DNA of 64,000 bases from assembly GCF_011170085.1 (NCBI RefSeq), contig NZ_BLLI01000002.1:1-64000 (forward strand). Reading direction: 5' to 3'. Within the stretch, counting starts at the first letter, position 1; each line of letters opens with the position of its first letter. The translations under genes were made by a program, and so were the position numbers. This document shows positions 8,486 to 16,419 of this stretch, in pieces. The notes below the pieces were generated by a model that made no database searches, was not told the origin of the DNA, and saw nothing but the letters and a program-made list of their open reading frames with translations. The DNA is from Pseudolactococcus hodotermopsidis (GTDB lineage: Bacteria > Bacillota > Bacilli > Lactobacillales > Streptococcaceae).

Positions 8486-9274
8486 ATGCCAACATTTTCA
8501 AGCAAAAAAGAAGAGAGACATCACTACGAACACCATGCGACAGAAAAAGAATTTCTTGCTTGGTACGCCAACCAAGAGCTAAAAACCTACGAAACACCGA
8601 GTGTCACGGTTGATAACGTCATCTTTGCCTACAATCCTGACACCAACCGCGTCAATCTGCTCCTGATTCAGCGCAAGGCGCACCCTTATCTGCATCATTG
8701 GGCGCTACCTGGCGGTTTTCTCAATAAAAACGAGGACACAACGCAAGCTGCTATTCGCGAGGTTTTTGAGGAAACACAGGTCAAGGTTGACCACCAGTTT
8801 GTTGATCAGCTTTGCACTGTTGCAACACCCAACCGCGACCCGCGCAGTTGGATTGTTACTGTCGCTCATCTCGTTTACCTGCCGACGCTGCCACAAGCTA
8901 CCGCTGGTGATGATGCGGCAAATGCTAAATGGTTTGATTTCAGCGTTGATTCACAAACGAATCAAATTCATATCTCAGATATACCTGATAGCCAAATCGC
9001 TTTTGATCACCTAGAGATTTTAAATACAGCAGTCAAGCGGATTCAAGGCAGATTTGATTACAAACCTGAATTTCTGAACGTATTACCTGAATTTTTCACA
9101 CTCAAACAAGTTCGCAACCTTTACGAACAATTCAAAGGTAGCACAGAAATTAGTCTCAAACATTACAATCTCAAGCGCAATCATGCTGAATATTTGGAAC
9201 AAACCGATGCAGTTGTCCAAGGGGAACGTGGGAAACCACAGCGATTATTTAAACTAACATCACGACATTTGTAA
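8486..9274 (+). CDS. Nudix-domain protein with C-terminal winged helix (NrtR-like NAD regulator or ADP-ribose pyrophosphatase)
   Basis: 262 residues. An N-terminal Nudix domain (about 35-165) has a nearly complete Nudix box: GX5E (77-83), then REVFEE (91-96), with Gln at 98 where Gly is usual. The C-terminal part (about 185-262; LKHYNLKRNHAEYLEQTDAVV) resembles the winged helix of NrtR regulators, which sense ADP-ribose and control NAD salvage and biosynthesis genes. Location directly upstream of nadV and three palindromes around the two genes support a regulator. Because the catalytic Glu residues are kept, it could also hydrolyse ADP-ribose; which role dominates cannot be told from sequence. 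Confidence 0.8.
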   Translation: MPTFSSKKEERHHYEHHATEKEFLAWYANQELKTYETPSVTVDNVIFAYNPDTNRVNLLLIQRKAHPYLHHWALPGGFLNKNEDTTQAAIREVFEETQVKVDHQFVDQLCTVATPNRDPRSWIVTVAHLVYLPTLPQATAGDDAANAKWFDFSVDSQTNQIHISDIPDSQIAFDHLEILNTAVKRIQGRFDYKPEFLNVLPEFFTLKQVRNLYEQFKGSTEISLKHYNLKRNHAEYLEQTDAVVQGERGKPQRLFKLTSRHL

Positions 9275-9316
9275 CATATAGAACGCCTGAAATGGCGTTA
9301 CTATTATCATTTTAAA

Positions 9317-9333
9317 ATGCTCAAATTGAGCTT
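9317..9333. promoter_or_regulatory. Putative operator 3 upstream of nadV
   Basis: ATGCTC-aaatt-GAGCTT, 5-bp spacer as in the two upstream copies, 22 bp before the nadV start. No strong separate promoter is evident in the short intergenic stretch. Confidence 0.5.
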
Positions 9334-9355
9334 ATATAGAAAAGAAGGACATATC

Positions 9356-10750
9356 ATGACAAAACAAAACCCAATTCTCAACACCGATGCTTACAAAATG
9401 ACCCACCATTTGGCTTATCCCGACGGTTTGAGCAAGCTTTATTCTTATGCTGAACCGCGCAAAGGCGGACGTTTTGAGACTGTCAGTTTTTTTGGCTTGC
9501 AAATGCTCATTCATGACCATTTTCTCATGCCGATTACAACTGAGATGATTGATGAAGCTGAAAAAACAGCTGAATTAACTTTTGGCACGACCGATTATTT
9601 CAATCGTCAAGTTTGGGAGAAAGTGCGTGATTTGGGCTATTGGCCAATTAAAATCAAAGCACTTCCTGAAGGCATGGAAGTTCCCGTTGGCAATGCGTTA
9701 TTCACAATTGAAAGTACCGAACCTTGGTTTGCAACCACACTTAATTCCCTTGAAACGCTTCTCATGCAAGTCTGGTATCCGACAACGATTGCGACAAATA
9801 GTCTGTACATCAAGCGGGATTTGCAACCATTTTATGAGCAAACAGGGCATATTGAGAACCTCCCTTGGGCGGTCAATGATTTCGGCTTACGTGGTGTAAC
9901 AAGTCTACAAGCGGGCGAACGCAGTGGCGCAGCTCATCTGCTACATTTCCGCGGTTCAGATAATATGGCAGCAACACATGCGATTGCTGAAATTTATGGT
10001 TTGGCGGGTCGTGGCATGTCAGTTTGGGCGACGGAACATTCGGTTGCAACAAGTTATGGTGCGGGTCAAGGCGAGTATGATTATCTCAATGCACAGCTTG
10101 AGCGCTCTGATGAAAACACGACGATTTCGATTGTCATTGATTCTTATGACACTTACAATTTCATTGACACCGTTATTGCTTCGCCTGAGATTAAGGCAAA
10201 AATTCAGGCACGAGCTGGACGGATTGTCTTTCGTCCTGATTCTGGCGATGCGATTGAGATGCCGATGGCTGTGATTGAACATCTTGACAACGTTTTCGGG
10301 CATACATTGAACACCAAAGGCTACAAGGTTTTAAACGATAACATCGGCGTGATTCAAGGCGACGGCATGAAACGTGAGACAATTGCAGCACTTTATAGCC
10401 GTGTAACTGAGGCTGGTTGGTCAGCGGATAATATCATCGTTGGTTCTGGCGGCGGGCTACTTCAGGAAAGTTTTAACCGCGATACACAGCGTTTTGCAAT
10501 CAAGGCATCCTACGCTGAAAGAGCTGATGGCACAACTTACAGCATGCAAAAAAATCCTAAAACGGACAGCAGTAAAGCAAGTAAGGCGGGCTTACTGAAA
10601 GTTGTCACGCATAACGGCAAAATTAAAACGATTTGCTCGCAAGCAAGTGATGATGGCGAAAGTGATGATCTTATGCGTCTTGTTTATGACAATGGTGCTT
10701 ATTATCCTGAAAATTTTGAGGTAATTGTCACACGAGCTGAAACATTTTAA
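9356..10750 (+). CDS. nadV: Nicotinamide phosphoribosyltransferase NadV (NAMPT type)
   Basis: Makes nicotinamide mononucleotide from nicotinamide and PRPP for NAD salvage. 464 residues from this start. The N-terminus (LNTDAYKMTHHLAYPDG) is NAMPT-like. DFGLRG (175-180), GERSGAAHLLHFRGSDN (about 187-203) and the His-containing WATEHS (H228) build the active site, and RPDSGD binds PRPP phosphates. I start at MTKQNP because AGAAGG lies 7 nt before it; the open frame extends 13 codons further up through the palindrome. It follows the Nudix gene in the same orientation and is probably controlled with it. Confidence 0.9.
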   Translation: MTKQNPILNTDAYKMTHHLAYPDGLSKLYSYAEPRKGGRFETVSFFGLQMLIHDHFLMPITTEMIDEAEKTAELTFGTTDYFNRQVWEKVRDLGYWPIKIKALPEGMEVPVGNALFTIESTEPWFATTLNSLETLLMQVWYPTTIATNSLYIKRDLQPFYEQTGHIENLPWAVNDFGLRGVTSLQAGERSGAAHLLHFRGSDNMAATHAIAEIYGLAGRGMSVWATEHSVATSYGAGQGEYDYLNAQLERSDENTTISIVIDSYDTYNFIDTVIASPEIKAKIQARAGRIVFRPDSGDAIEMPMAVIEHLDNVFGHTLNTKGYKVLNDNIGVIQGDGMKRETIAALYSRVTEAGWSADNIIVGSGGGLLQESFNRDTQRFAIKASYAERADGTTYSMQKNPKTDSSKASKAGLLKVVTHNGKIKTICSQASDDGESDDLMRLVYDNGAYYPENFEVIVTRAETF

Positions 10751-10762
10751 GTCAAAAAATAG

Positions 10763-10805
10763 AAAACTTGCATGAAATCAATGGCTGACTTCATGCAAGT
10801 TTTTA
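10763..10805. terminator. Bidirectional terminator between nadV and acp
   Basis: A perfect 14-bp stem AAAACTTGCATGAA / TTCATGCAAGTTTT with a 13-nt loop, T-rich on both sides. The acp stop codon lies inside its right edge. Confidence 0.85.
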
Positions 10806-11051
10806 ATGTAACTTTCCAAAAACGTAATCTACCGCCTGACCCAAAGTCAAGATAGTTTCAGCATCTTCATCTGAAATTTCAATGCCAAATTCGTCCTCAA
10901 GTGCCAAGGTAAATTCCATCAAACTGATAGAATCTGCGCCCAAATCGGAAACGATATTGGTAGCAAGTGTTACATTATCAGCCTCAAGTGTCATCGTTTC
11001 GACTAAATTATTTTTGATTTTGATGAAAAGTTCGTCTTTGGTGATAGTCAT
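10803..11051 (-). CDS. acpP: Acyl carrier protein (plsX-linked)
   Basis: 82 residues. Carries acyl chains on a phosphopantetheine attached to S41 in GADSIS (the canonical motif is DSL; here Leu is Ile), followed by [21 protein letters not shown], the usual helix II recognition region. It overlaps the plsX stop by 4 nt (ATGA) and probably supplies acyl-ACP to PlsX, at the entry to phospholipid synthesis. Such plsX-linked ACPs are commonly a second copy besides the one in the fab cluster. Confidence 0.92.
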   Translation of the reverse strand: MTITKDELFIKIKNNLVETMTLEADNVTLATNIVSDLGADSISLMEFTLALEDEFGIEISDEDAETILTLGQAVDYVFGKLH

Positions 11052-12064
11052 TGATTTTCCTCCCGATAATGTGTCTTCAAACTAGTAACAACCTCAGTTT
11101 CCAGCATTTTACGGGTTTGTTTGATTGTTGCTAAAATCGCATCAGCATTTGACGAACCATGACTTTTGACGACTGGCGCTTTAAGACCAAAAAGAACCGC
11201 ACCGCCAGCTTTTTCATAGTCTAAGGCATCTTTTAAATGATACAAAGATTTTTTCATCAAAACAGCACCGATTTTCGACCTGATACCACCAGTGTTGATT
11301 GACATTTTCAGTTGTTTCATCAAATTTTCGGCAGTGCCTTCGATTGATTTGAGTACGGCATTACCAGTGAAACCGTCAGCCACAACGACATCTGCGACAC
11401 CACTCAGCAAATCACGCGCCTCGACATTACCGATAAAGTTCAAATTTTTGTCCGCAGCGATCAACTCATAAGCCTCTTTTTGTAATGGCGCACCTTTGCC
11501 AACCTCAGAACCATTGTTCAAAAGTCCAACACGTGGCTTTTTGATACCTCTGACCTCTTCAGCATAAAAACTACCTATAACAGCGTAATTATGCAGATGA
11601 CGAGCAGTGTTCTCAGCATTTGCGCCAAGATCCAACATATCAAATCCCTTACCATCCAAAGTCGGTAGCGTTGACATGAGCCCAGGGCGCTCAATTTGCT
11701 TAATCCGACCAACAACAAAAATCCCGCTAGCCAGTAGCGCGCCAGTGTTACCAGCAGAAATCATCGCATCAACCGTACCATCTTTGACAGCATTCGCCGC
11801 CATAACCATGCTTGACGTTTTCTTTTGACGTATCGCTCTGACAGGGTCAGTCTCACCAGAATCAATCTTTTCAGTCGTGTGAACAATAATAAGGTTGTGG
11901 TTTTCTTCTGGAAAATAAGGGCGAATTTTCGTCTCATCACCGAATAAGGTAAATTGAATATCCGGAAACTGTTCTAGCCCCATTTTGACAGCTTCGACAA
12001 CAGACTGTGGCGCAAAATCGCCACCCATAGCATCAATTGCTAATCTCTTTTTCATTCTTTTCAT
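11048..12064 (-). CDS. plsX: Phosphate acyltransferase PlsX
   Basis: Converts acyl-ACP to acyl-phosphate for PlsY in phosphatidic acid synthesis; membrane-associated. Family start [14 protein letters not shown], then [12 protein letters not shown] and [11 protein letters not shown]. The open frame runs up to 12136, but the promoter lies inside it: TTGAAA (12099-12094), 17-nt spacer, TATATT (12076-12071). The predicted first base of the transcript is the A of the ATG at 12064, so the mRNA may be leaderless. The ATG at 12055 (MKKRLAID, the usual family start) is the alternative; neither has a good Shine-Dalgarno sequence. It is coupled to acp downstream. Confidence 0.92.
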   Translation of the reverse strand: MKRMKKRLAIDAMGGDFAPQSVVEAVKMGLEQFPDIQFTLFGDETKIRPYFPEENHNLIIVHTTEKIDSGETDPVRAIRQKKTSSMVMAANAVKDGTVDAMISAGNTGALLASGIFVVGRIKQIERPGLMSTLPTLDGKGFDMLDLGANAENTARHLHNYAVIGSFYAEEVRGIKKPRVGLLNNGSEVGKGAPLQKEAYELIAADKNLNFIGNVEARDLLSGVADVVVADGFTGNAVLKSIEGTAENLMKQLKMSINTGGIRSKIGAVLMKKSLYHLKDALDYEKAGGAVLFGLKAPVVKSHGSSNADAILATIKQTRKMLETEVVTSLKTHYREENQ

Positions 12065-12070
12065 TCTAAT

Positions 12071-12099
12071 AATATACCATATTTTGCAGTTTTTTTCAA
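12071..12099 (-). promoter_or_regulatory. plsX promoter giving a predicted leaderless transcript
   Basis: TTGAAA, 17 nt, TATATT, then only six bases before ATG 12064. Confidence 0.65.
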
Positions 12100-12166
12100 T
12101 TATATGACAAGTATGACGGTTTGTAATCTTTTTCACAAGAGAATGACACTAAAATAACTAATTATT

Positions 12167-14143
12167 TCAATCATTTTTGATAAAAATTTCCGTCATCTTC
12201 CCTCGAATCAGTAAGTTAAATCTCAGCGATTTGATGGCTTTCGGCAAATGATTGCTTGTTTTGATTTGTCCGTTTTCAAGTTGCAGACCAGCAAAACCAT
12301 AAATCAAGCCAAGCCATGAGCCACCCATATTAGCGGCATGAATACCGTGACTGGCATTGCCTTGCCGATCATCCAAATCCATCGTCGCAGCAGCTTTGAA
12401 AAAGTCATAAGCCTGTTCATTGCGATCAATCTTACTTGCAACGACACCATAAACTGCACGGGAAAGCGAGCTATCATGCGTTGTCAATGGTTCATAGAAA
12501 TCGTAATCACGCGCAATTTGTTCTTTCGATTCTGAAAATAACATGTGAGCTAAAATTGTATCCGCCTGTTTTAAAACTTGATGTTTATAGATTTTCATCG
12601 GATGATAATGCAACAAAAGCGGATAGTTTTCAGTCGGTGTTTTGTCAAATTCCCACGGTTCTTTATCAAGAAAACTATCGTCTTGTTGGGTAAGTTGGCG
12701 TTTTTCATCATAGCCAAAATACATCTTGTTTGCTGCGGTTGACCATTTTAACGCCTCATCCAAATTCTCATCAAATCTGACAGCAAGTTTGGCAGCATAA
12801 TAAAAGGTATTTTGCACCATTTTATTGGTATAAAAATTATTATTGACAAGCGCTGTGTATTCATCTGGCCCTGTCACTTCGTGAATCTCAAAGCCACGCG
12901 CACTCATAAAGCCATAGCTCATCCAAAATCTCGCGATTTCATAGATAACCTTGCGATTTTTAGCAATGAAATCAGCGTCCCCAGTCACATTATCATAAAG
13001 CTCAAAAGCATAGGCAATGTCAGCGTTAATATGCAGTTGCGCCGTGCCAGCGGGATAGTAGGCAGACGTTTCCTCTCCGTTAATCGTGCGCCAAGCAAAG
13101 AGCGCGCCCGCAAACTCAAGTTCAGCCGCCCGTTTCTGCGCTTGGGGCAAAATGTTAGCGCGAAAAGTCAGCAAAGACTTAGCAATCTCAGGCTGCGTGT
13201 AGATAAAAAACGGCAACAGATACATCTCCGTATCCCAAAAATAATGCCCCTCGTAACCCTCGCCAGTCAAACCTTTCGCCGCAAAATTCGTGTGACCATC
13301 ACGCCCAGCCGAGTTAAACAAGTGATAGAGATTGAACCGAATCCCTTTTTGGAGCTTATCATCGCCTACGATTTCAATATCAGAACTCGCCCAAAAGTCT
13401 TTGAAAATGGCGGTTTGTTGCATTTTTAAGGTGTCATATGTCACATCGGAAAAATCATTTAGCCGTGATAAGTGATAAAGTTGCGTGAACGTGAAAGTCT
13501 GACTTTCCGCCAACGATAACGTCTCATCAAAATCATCAAATTTAACAAAAAGGTCAAGCTGACTATTTTTCGTCCGATAACGATTGCCAGAAATCTGCAA
13601 ATCTGCACTAGATTCCTTCAAGCGTGGATCAAATTCACTAATGCCCTCAGGCTTGATATGCCTCGCTTTCTTGCCAATTTTGACAGCACCCGAAAAATTC
13701 AGCGCTGTTACTGAAATTTTCTGCGCATAAACCGCACGATTGGCATGACTTGCCAAACTCTCCAAATCAATCTGAATTTTCTTGCCCGACTTTGTCGCAT
13801 AACGATAAGATTCTGATAAAATACCAGTTGCCATCTCTAAACGCAAGTCTTGCTCAAGCAAGCTAAACTCACTTTCACCGTCAATCGCAATTTCAATCGT
13901 CCGCAAGTCAAACAACTTGACCATGGTCTGATGATTTTTGGCATAACCATAAGCATTTTCGCCATAAACAATCTCGTGACTTTCATAAAAACCATTGATA
14001 AAACTACCAGGACTACTCTCAGTAGACGGTATCGGCAAACTCGCCCGCACACCTAAAATACCATTTGCCTGTGCAAACAAAGTCTCAATATTTTGCGCTG
14101 ACGTATTGCCCAAATCAGCTAAAGTTAATGTAAAATCGGTCAT
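12167..14143 (-). CDS. GH65 family disaccharide phosphorylase or hydrolase (second paralogue)
   Basis: 658 residues. Family members split alpha-linked glucose disaccharides with phosphate to beta-glucose-1-phosphate and glucose. N-terminal beta-sandwich (about 1-250), then an (alpha/alpha)6 barrel. The general acid is E428 in GPDEYT, and the phosphate-binding His-Ser-Ser is at about H556-S559 (TTHDSSLS), so phosphorolysis is likely. GHYFWDTEMYLLPFF matches the substrate-site motif. It is about 115 residues shorter than its neighbour at 17694-20018 and has the GPDEY rather than the maltose-phosphorylase-like context, so it probably prefers another linkage (kojibiose, nigerose or trehalose type); this cannot be settled here. 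AAGGAG precedes the ATG. Its leader holds repeat copy A, and a MITE sits just upstream. Confidence 0.85.
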   Translation of the reverse strand: MTDFTLTLADLGNTSAQNIETLFAQANGILGVRASLPIPSTESSPGSFINGFYESHEIVYGENAYGYAKNHQTMVKLFDLRTIEIAIDGESEFSLLEQDLRLEMATGILSESYRYATKSGKKIQIDLESLASHANRAVYAQKISVTALNFSGAVKIGKKARHIKPEGISEFDPRLKESSADLQISGNRYRTKNSQLDLFVKFDDFDETLSLAESQTFTFTQLYHLSRLNDFSDVTYDTLKMQQTAIFKDFWASSDIEIVGDDKLQKGIRFNLYHLFNSAGRDGHTNFAAKGLTGEGYEGHYFWDTEMYLLPFFIYTQPEIAKSLLTFRANILPQAQKRAAELEFAGALFAWRTINGEETSAYYPAGTAQLHINADIAYAFELYDNVTGDADFIAKNRKVIYEIARFWMSYGFMSARGFEIHEVTGPDEYTALVNNNFYTNKMVQNTFYYAAKLAVRFDENLDEALKWSTAANKMYFGYDEKRQLTQQDDSFLDKEPWEFDKTPTENYPLLLHYHPMKIYKHQVLKQADTILAHMLFSESKEQIARDYDFYEPLTTHDSSLSRAVYGVVASKIDRNEQAYDFFKAAATMDLDDRQGNASHGIHAANMGGSWLGLIYGFAGLQLENGQIKTSNHLPKAIKSLRFNLLIRGKMTEIFIKND

Positions 14144-14158
14144 CTAAAATCTCCTTAT

Positions 14159-14221
14159 CTGAACTTCAAGCTAACTTTCTAGGAAAGTTTGCGACTATGG
14201 CGCACCGCTTTTCAGTATCAT
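14159..14221 (-). repeat. Leader repeat, copy A
   Basis: Read on the minus strand it runs from ATGATACTGAAAAGCGGTGC through GCGCCATAG to a hairpin AACTTTC-cta-GAAAGTT and ends at the ribosome site of the GH65 gene. It is highly similar to 48452-48523 and related to 34004-34094. Confidence 0.75.
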
Positions 14222-14230
14222 AATATATAA

Positions 14231-14365
14231 GGGCATCTCTAAAAACTCAGATTTCCCAAATTTTGCGTCAATCCTCCTAGCCTTGCACCAGCAAGCCGTC
14301 GTCGAATTTTCTTGCGGTTAAAAAATCTATCTAAAATTTGGAAAAAGCAGTTTTTAGAGATGCCC
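14231..14365. mobile_element. 135-bp MITE (MITE-1), 17-bp perfect terminal inverted repeats
   Basis: The ends GGGCATCTCTAAAAACT and its exact complement (14231-14247 / 14349-14365) are flanked by ATAA on both sides (14227-14230, 14366-14369), a likely 4-bp target duplication. The similarity between the ends continues imperfectly for about 35 bp. No coding capacity. Size, ends and duplication are those of a non-autonomous element moved by a DDE (IS5-like) transposase, not encoded in this window. It sits 10 bp upstream of leader repeat A and so in the promoter region of the GH65 gene. Confidence 0.75.
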
Positions 14366-14380
14366 ATAACCAGAAAAAAA

Positions 14381-14507
14381 GGCTGGAACAAAAGTCGAAA
14401 ATTAGCAGAATTTAGCTAACTATAAAATAGATAAACCGCATAAAATCAACGTTTTCAAAAAACGAATTTTATGCAGTTCTTCTATTTTTGAAACTTTTGT
14501 CCCAACC
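14381..14507. repeat. Large imperfect palindrome / terminator-like structure after the importer operon
   Basis: The outer arms GGCTGGAACAAAAGT (14381-14395) and ACTTTTGTCCCAACC (14493-14507) pair with two G-U type exceptions. An inner stem (GCATAAAATcaACGTTTT around 14438-14455 with AAACGaATTTTATGC up to 14474) pairs around a short loop. It lies directly after the permease stop and probably ends or stabilises that transcript. Apart from this, the MITE and repeat A, the 372-bp gap between the permease and GH65 genes holds nothing I can identify. Confidence 0.65.
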
Positions 14508-14515
14508 TCATTTCC

Positions 14516-15352
14516 TTACTTTTCACCATCCATCCGAACACCTTGTAAGAAATATTTATTAAACAAGATATACAAGATGATAATCGGTACAATCGAAATA
14601 ATACTCGCTGGCATAATCTGATCCCAACGTTGCCCCGCATTTTGCGACTTAAAGGTCTGCAAACCAAGGGTCAGCGTATATTTTGACGGCGTTGTCATGT
14701 AAAGCATCGGTTTCAAGAACTCATTCCAAAAGCCCATAAAGACAAAGACAGCTTGCGTGGAAATGCTCGGCTTAGCCAATGGCATAACAATCCTGAAAAA
14801 AGTCGCTGTCTTAGACAAACCATCAATCGTCGCCGCCTCCTCAACATCTTTAGGAAAACTAAGGAAAAACTGGCGCATCATAAAGATATTGCCAAGGTTA
14901 ATGGCAGCAGGCAAGATAAGTGCGGTAAAAGTATCTTTCATGCCAAGGCTTGAAATAATCAGGTAATTAGGAATCAGCAGAACTTGTCCAGGCACCATCA
15001 TCAACGCCAACATCGCCCAGTAAATCCGATTGCGCCCAGGATAATTAATCCGAGCCAGTGAATAACCCGCCATAGTATTCAAAAACAGATTAATCGCTGT
15101 ACCAACAATTGACACAATCACCGAATTGACAAACCAATGTGTGAAATTGTCACTGCGCCCTAAAATATAGGCATAATTTGCTAGCGTAAATTTCCCGCCA
15201 AAGATATTCATGCCACCCGACACGATTTCTTTCAAAGGCTTAAAACTCGCCGCCACCGCCCAAATGAAAGGATAAAATGTAATCATCGCATAGCCAATCA
15301 AAATCACATAAAGCAACACTTTGAGCGCAAGTTGTGTTTTCGTTTTTTTCAT
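14516..15352 (-). CDS. ABC sugar importer permease, MalG family
   Basis: About 278 residues with six predicted membrane helices. The EAA loop EEAATIDGLSKTATFFRIVMP contacts the ATPase. Start chosen at MKKTKT (15352): GGAGG of the upstream gene end lies 8 nt before it, and the upstream stop TAG ends 1 nt before it. The longer frame from 15367 would absorb that ribosome site. It pairs with the MalF-type permease and the binding protein upstream. No ATPase gene is present, so a shared MsmK/MalK-type ATPase elsewhere in the genome is implied. Confidence 0.9.
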   Translation of the reverse strand: MKKTKTQLALKVLLYVILIGYAMITFYPFIWAVAASFKPLKEIVSGGMNIFGGKFTLANYAYILGRSDNFTHWFVNSVIVSIVGTAINLFLNTMAGYSLARINYPGRNRIYWAMLALMMVPGQVLLIPNYLIISSLGMKDTFTALILPAAINLGNIFMMRQFFLSFPKDVEEAATIDGLSKTATFFRIVMPLAKPSISTQAVFVFMGFWNEFLKPMLYMTTPSKYTLTLGLQTFKSQNAGQRWDQIMPASIISIVPIIILYILFNKYFLQGVRMDGEK

Positions 15353-15353
15353 C

Positions 15354-16256
15354 CTATTTTCCTCCATTTAATTTTTCAGCAATTCGACTGACAATGAAGA
15401 TGATAATCGCAAGGACAACCGCAAGCGCTGCAGCAAAGCCCATTGTCGGCATTTGTCCAAAAGCGTTTTGATAAATCAGCAAGCTCAAAGTCAAGGTTGA
15501 ATTGTTCGGCCCACCGCTACCATTACTGAAAATGTAGGCTTGGTCAAACATCTGAAAAGTCCCGATAATTCCCGTCAAAATCACATAAGTCGTAATCGGT
15601 CGCAGATAAGGAATCGTAATAAAACGCAATTTCTCAAAAGCGTTAGCGCCGTCGATCTCCGCTGCCTCATAAAGCGAATGCGGCAAATCAACTAATGACG
15701 CCAGATAAATTGTCATAAAATAAGGCACAGTTGACCAGATATTCATCGCCATGATGACTTTCAGAGCATATTGTGGTTCTTGCAGAAAGTTAATCGGCGA
15801 CTGATACAGCCCCAAACCAATCAGAAAATCGTTAATCGGGCCATTGATATTGAACAAAAACATGAAAATAATCGTCAAGGCGCTTGAGCTAGTCAAGGTC
15901 GGCAAGAAATAAATCAGACGAAAAGCCTTTTTCCCCTTGACATCACGGCTAGCAAGGACGTATGCCATAACAAGCGAGATAATCGTCTGAAGTGGCACAA
16001 CAAACAAGGCAAACAAAGCCGTATTTTTCAGCGCAATCAAACTGCGTGGATCCTTGAAAATATTAAGATAATTGCTAAAATTATTCCAAGTATATTTGCC
16101 TGTGAATAAATCAACTTTATTAAATGACAGATAAATGGCAAATAAAACTGAAATAACTGAGAATACGAGTAAAACCAATATTGCTGGCGCAATAAAAGCG
16201 TAACCTTGCAACATCTCATTTAACTCGCGTTTTGATTTTTTGACTTTTGTAGCCAT
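15354..16256 (-). CDS. ABC sugar importer permease, MalF family
   Basis: 300 residues, six predicted membrane helices, EAA loop YEAAEIDGANAFEKLRFITI. Partner of the MalG-type permease, which starts right after its stop. AAGGAGG precedes the ATG. It is separated from the binding-protein gene by a 163-bp gap holding a strong hairpin and two palindromes, an arrangement that usually lets the binding protein be made in excess over the permeases. Confidence 0.9.
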   Translation of the reverse strand: MATKVKKSKRELNEMLQGYAFIAPAILVLLVFSVISVLFAIYLSFNKVDLFTGKYTWNNFSNYLNIFKDPRSLIALKNTALFALFVVPLQTIISLVMAYVLASRDVKGKKAFRLIYFLPTLTSSSALTIIFMFLFNINGPINDFLIGLGLYQSPINFLQEPQYALKVIMAMNIWSTVPYFMTIYLASLVDLPHSLYEAAEIDGANAFEKLRFITIPYLRPITTYVILTGIIGTFQMFDQAYIFSNGSGGPNNSTLTLSLLIYQNAFGQMPTMGFAAALAVVLAIIIFIVSRIAEKLNGGK

Positions 16257-16304
16257 ATACTCCTCCTTGAGAATGGATTGGGACCGCCCAAATTTTTGTT
16301 AGAA

Positions 16305-16331
16305 CAGATAAGGGAGTCGAACCCTTATCTG
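16305..16331 (-). repeat. Stem-loop between binding-protein and permease genes
   Basis: A perfect 10-bp stem CAGATAAGGG / CCCTTATCTG with a 7-nt loop that reads TTCGACT on the transcribed strand, like a tRNA T-arm. There is no T run after it, so it looks like an mRNA-stabilising or partial-attenuation hairpin rather than a full terminator. Confidence 0.7.
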
Positions 16332-16343
16332 CTTGTCAGACAA

Positions 16344-16392
16344 ATGCTCATAGCGAGCATTACATCAAGTCGTTAAAGCTCAACGCGAGCAT
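16344..16392. repeat. Two ATGCTC-N5-GAGCAT palindromes in the importer operon
   Basis: 16344-16360 is a perfect ATGCTC-atagc-GAGCAT, and 16376-16392 is AAGCTC-aacgc-GAGCAT. Same half-sites and spacing as the three copies around the Nudix-nadV genes. Inside a transcribed gap they could also act as small RNA hairpins. Confidence 0.6.
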
Positions 16393-16419
16393 TTAAACTC
16401 ATTAAAGCCAATTTTACCT

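Noticed and set aside
12812-13429. 205-residue open frame opposite the GH65 gene
   Set aside because: Antisense shadow of a clearly coding region; Arg/Lys-rich random composition and no ribosome site.
14381-14507. Third MITE
   Set aside because: The arms are imperfect and there is no target duplication; a terminator-like palindrome at the operon end is the simpler reading.
16305-16331. tRNA fragment or attachment site
   Set aside because: Only a T-arm-like stem is present, with no acceptor or anticodon arm and no integrase or duplicated att sequence.
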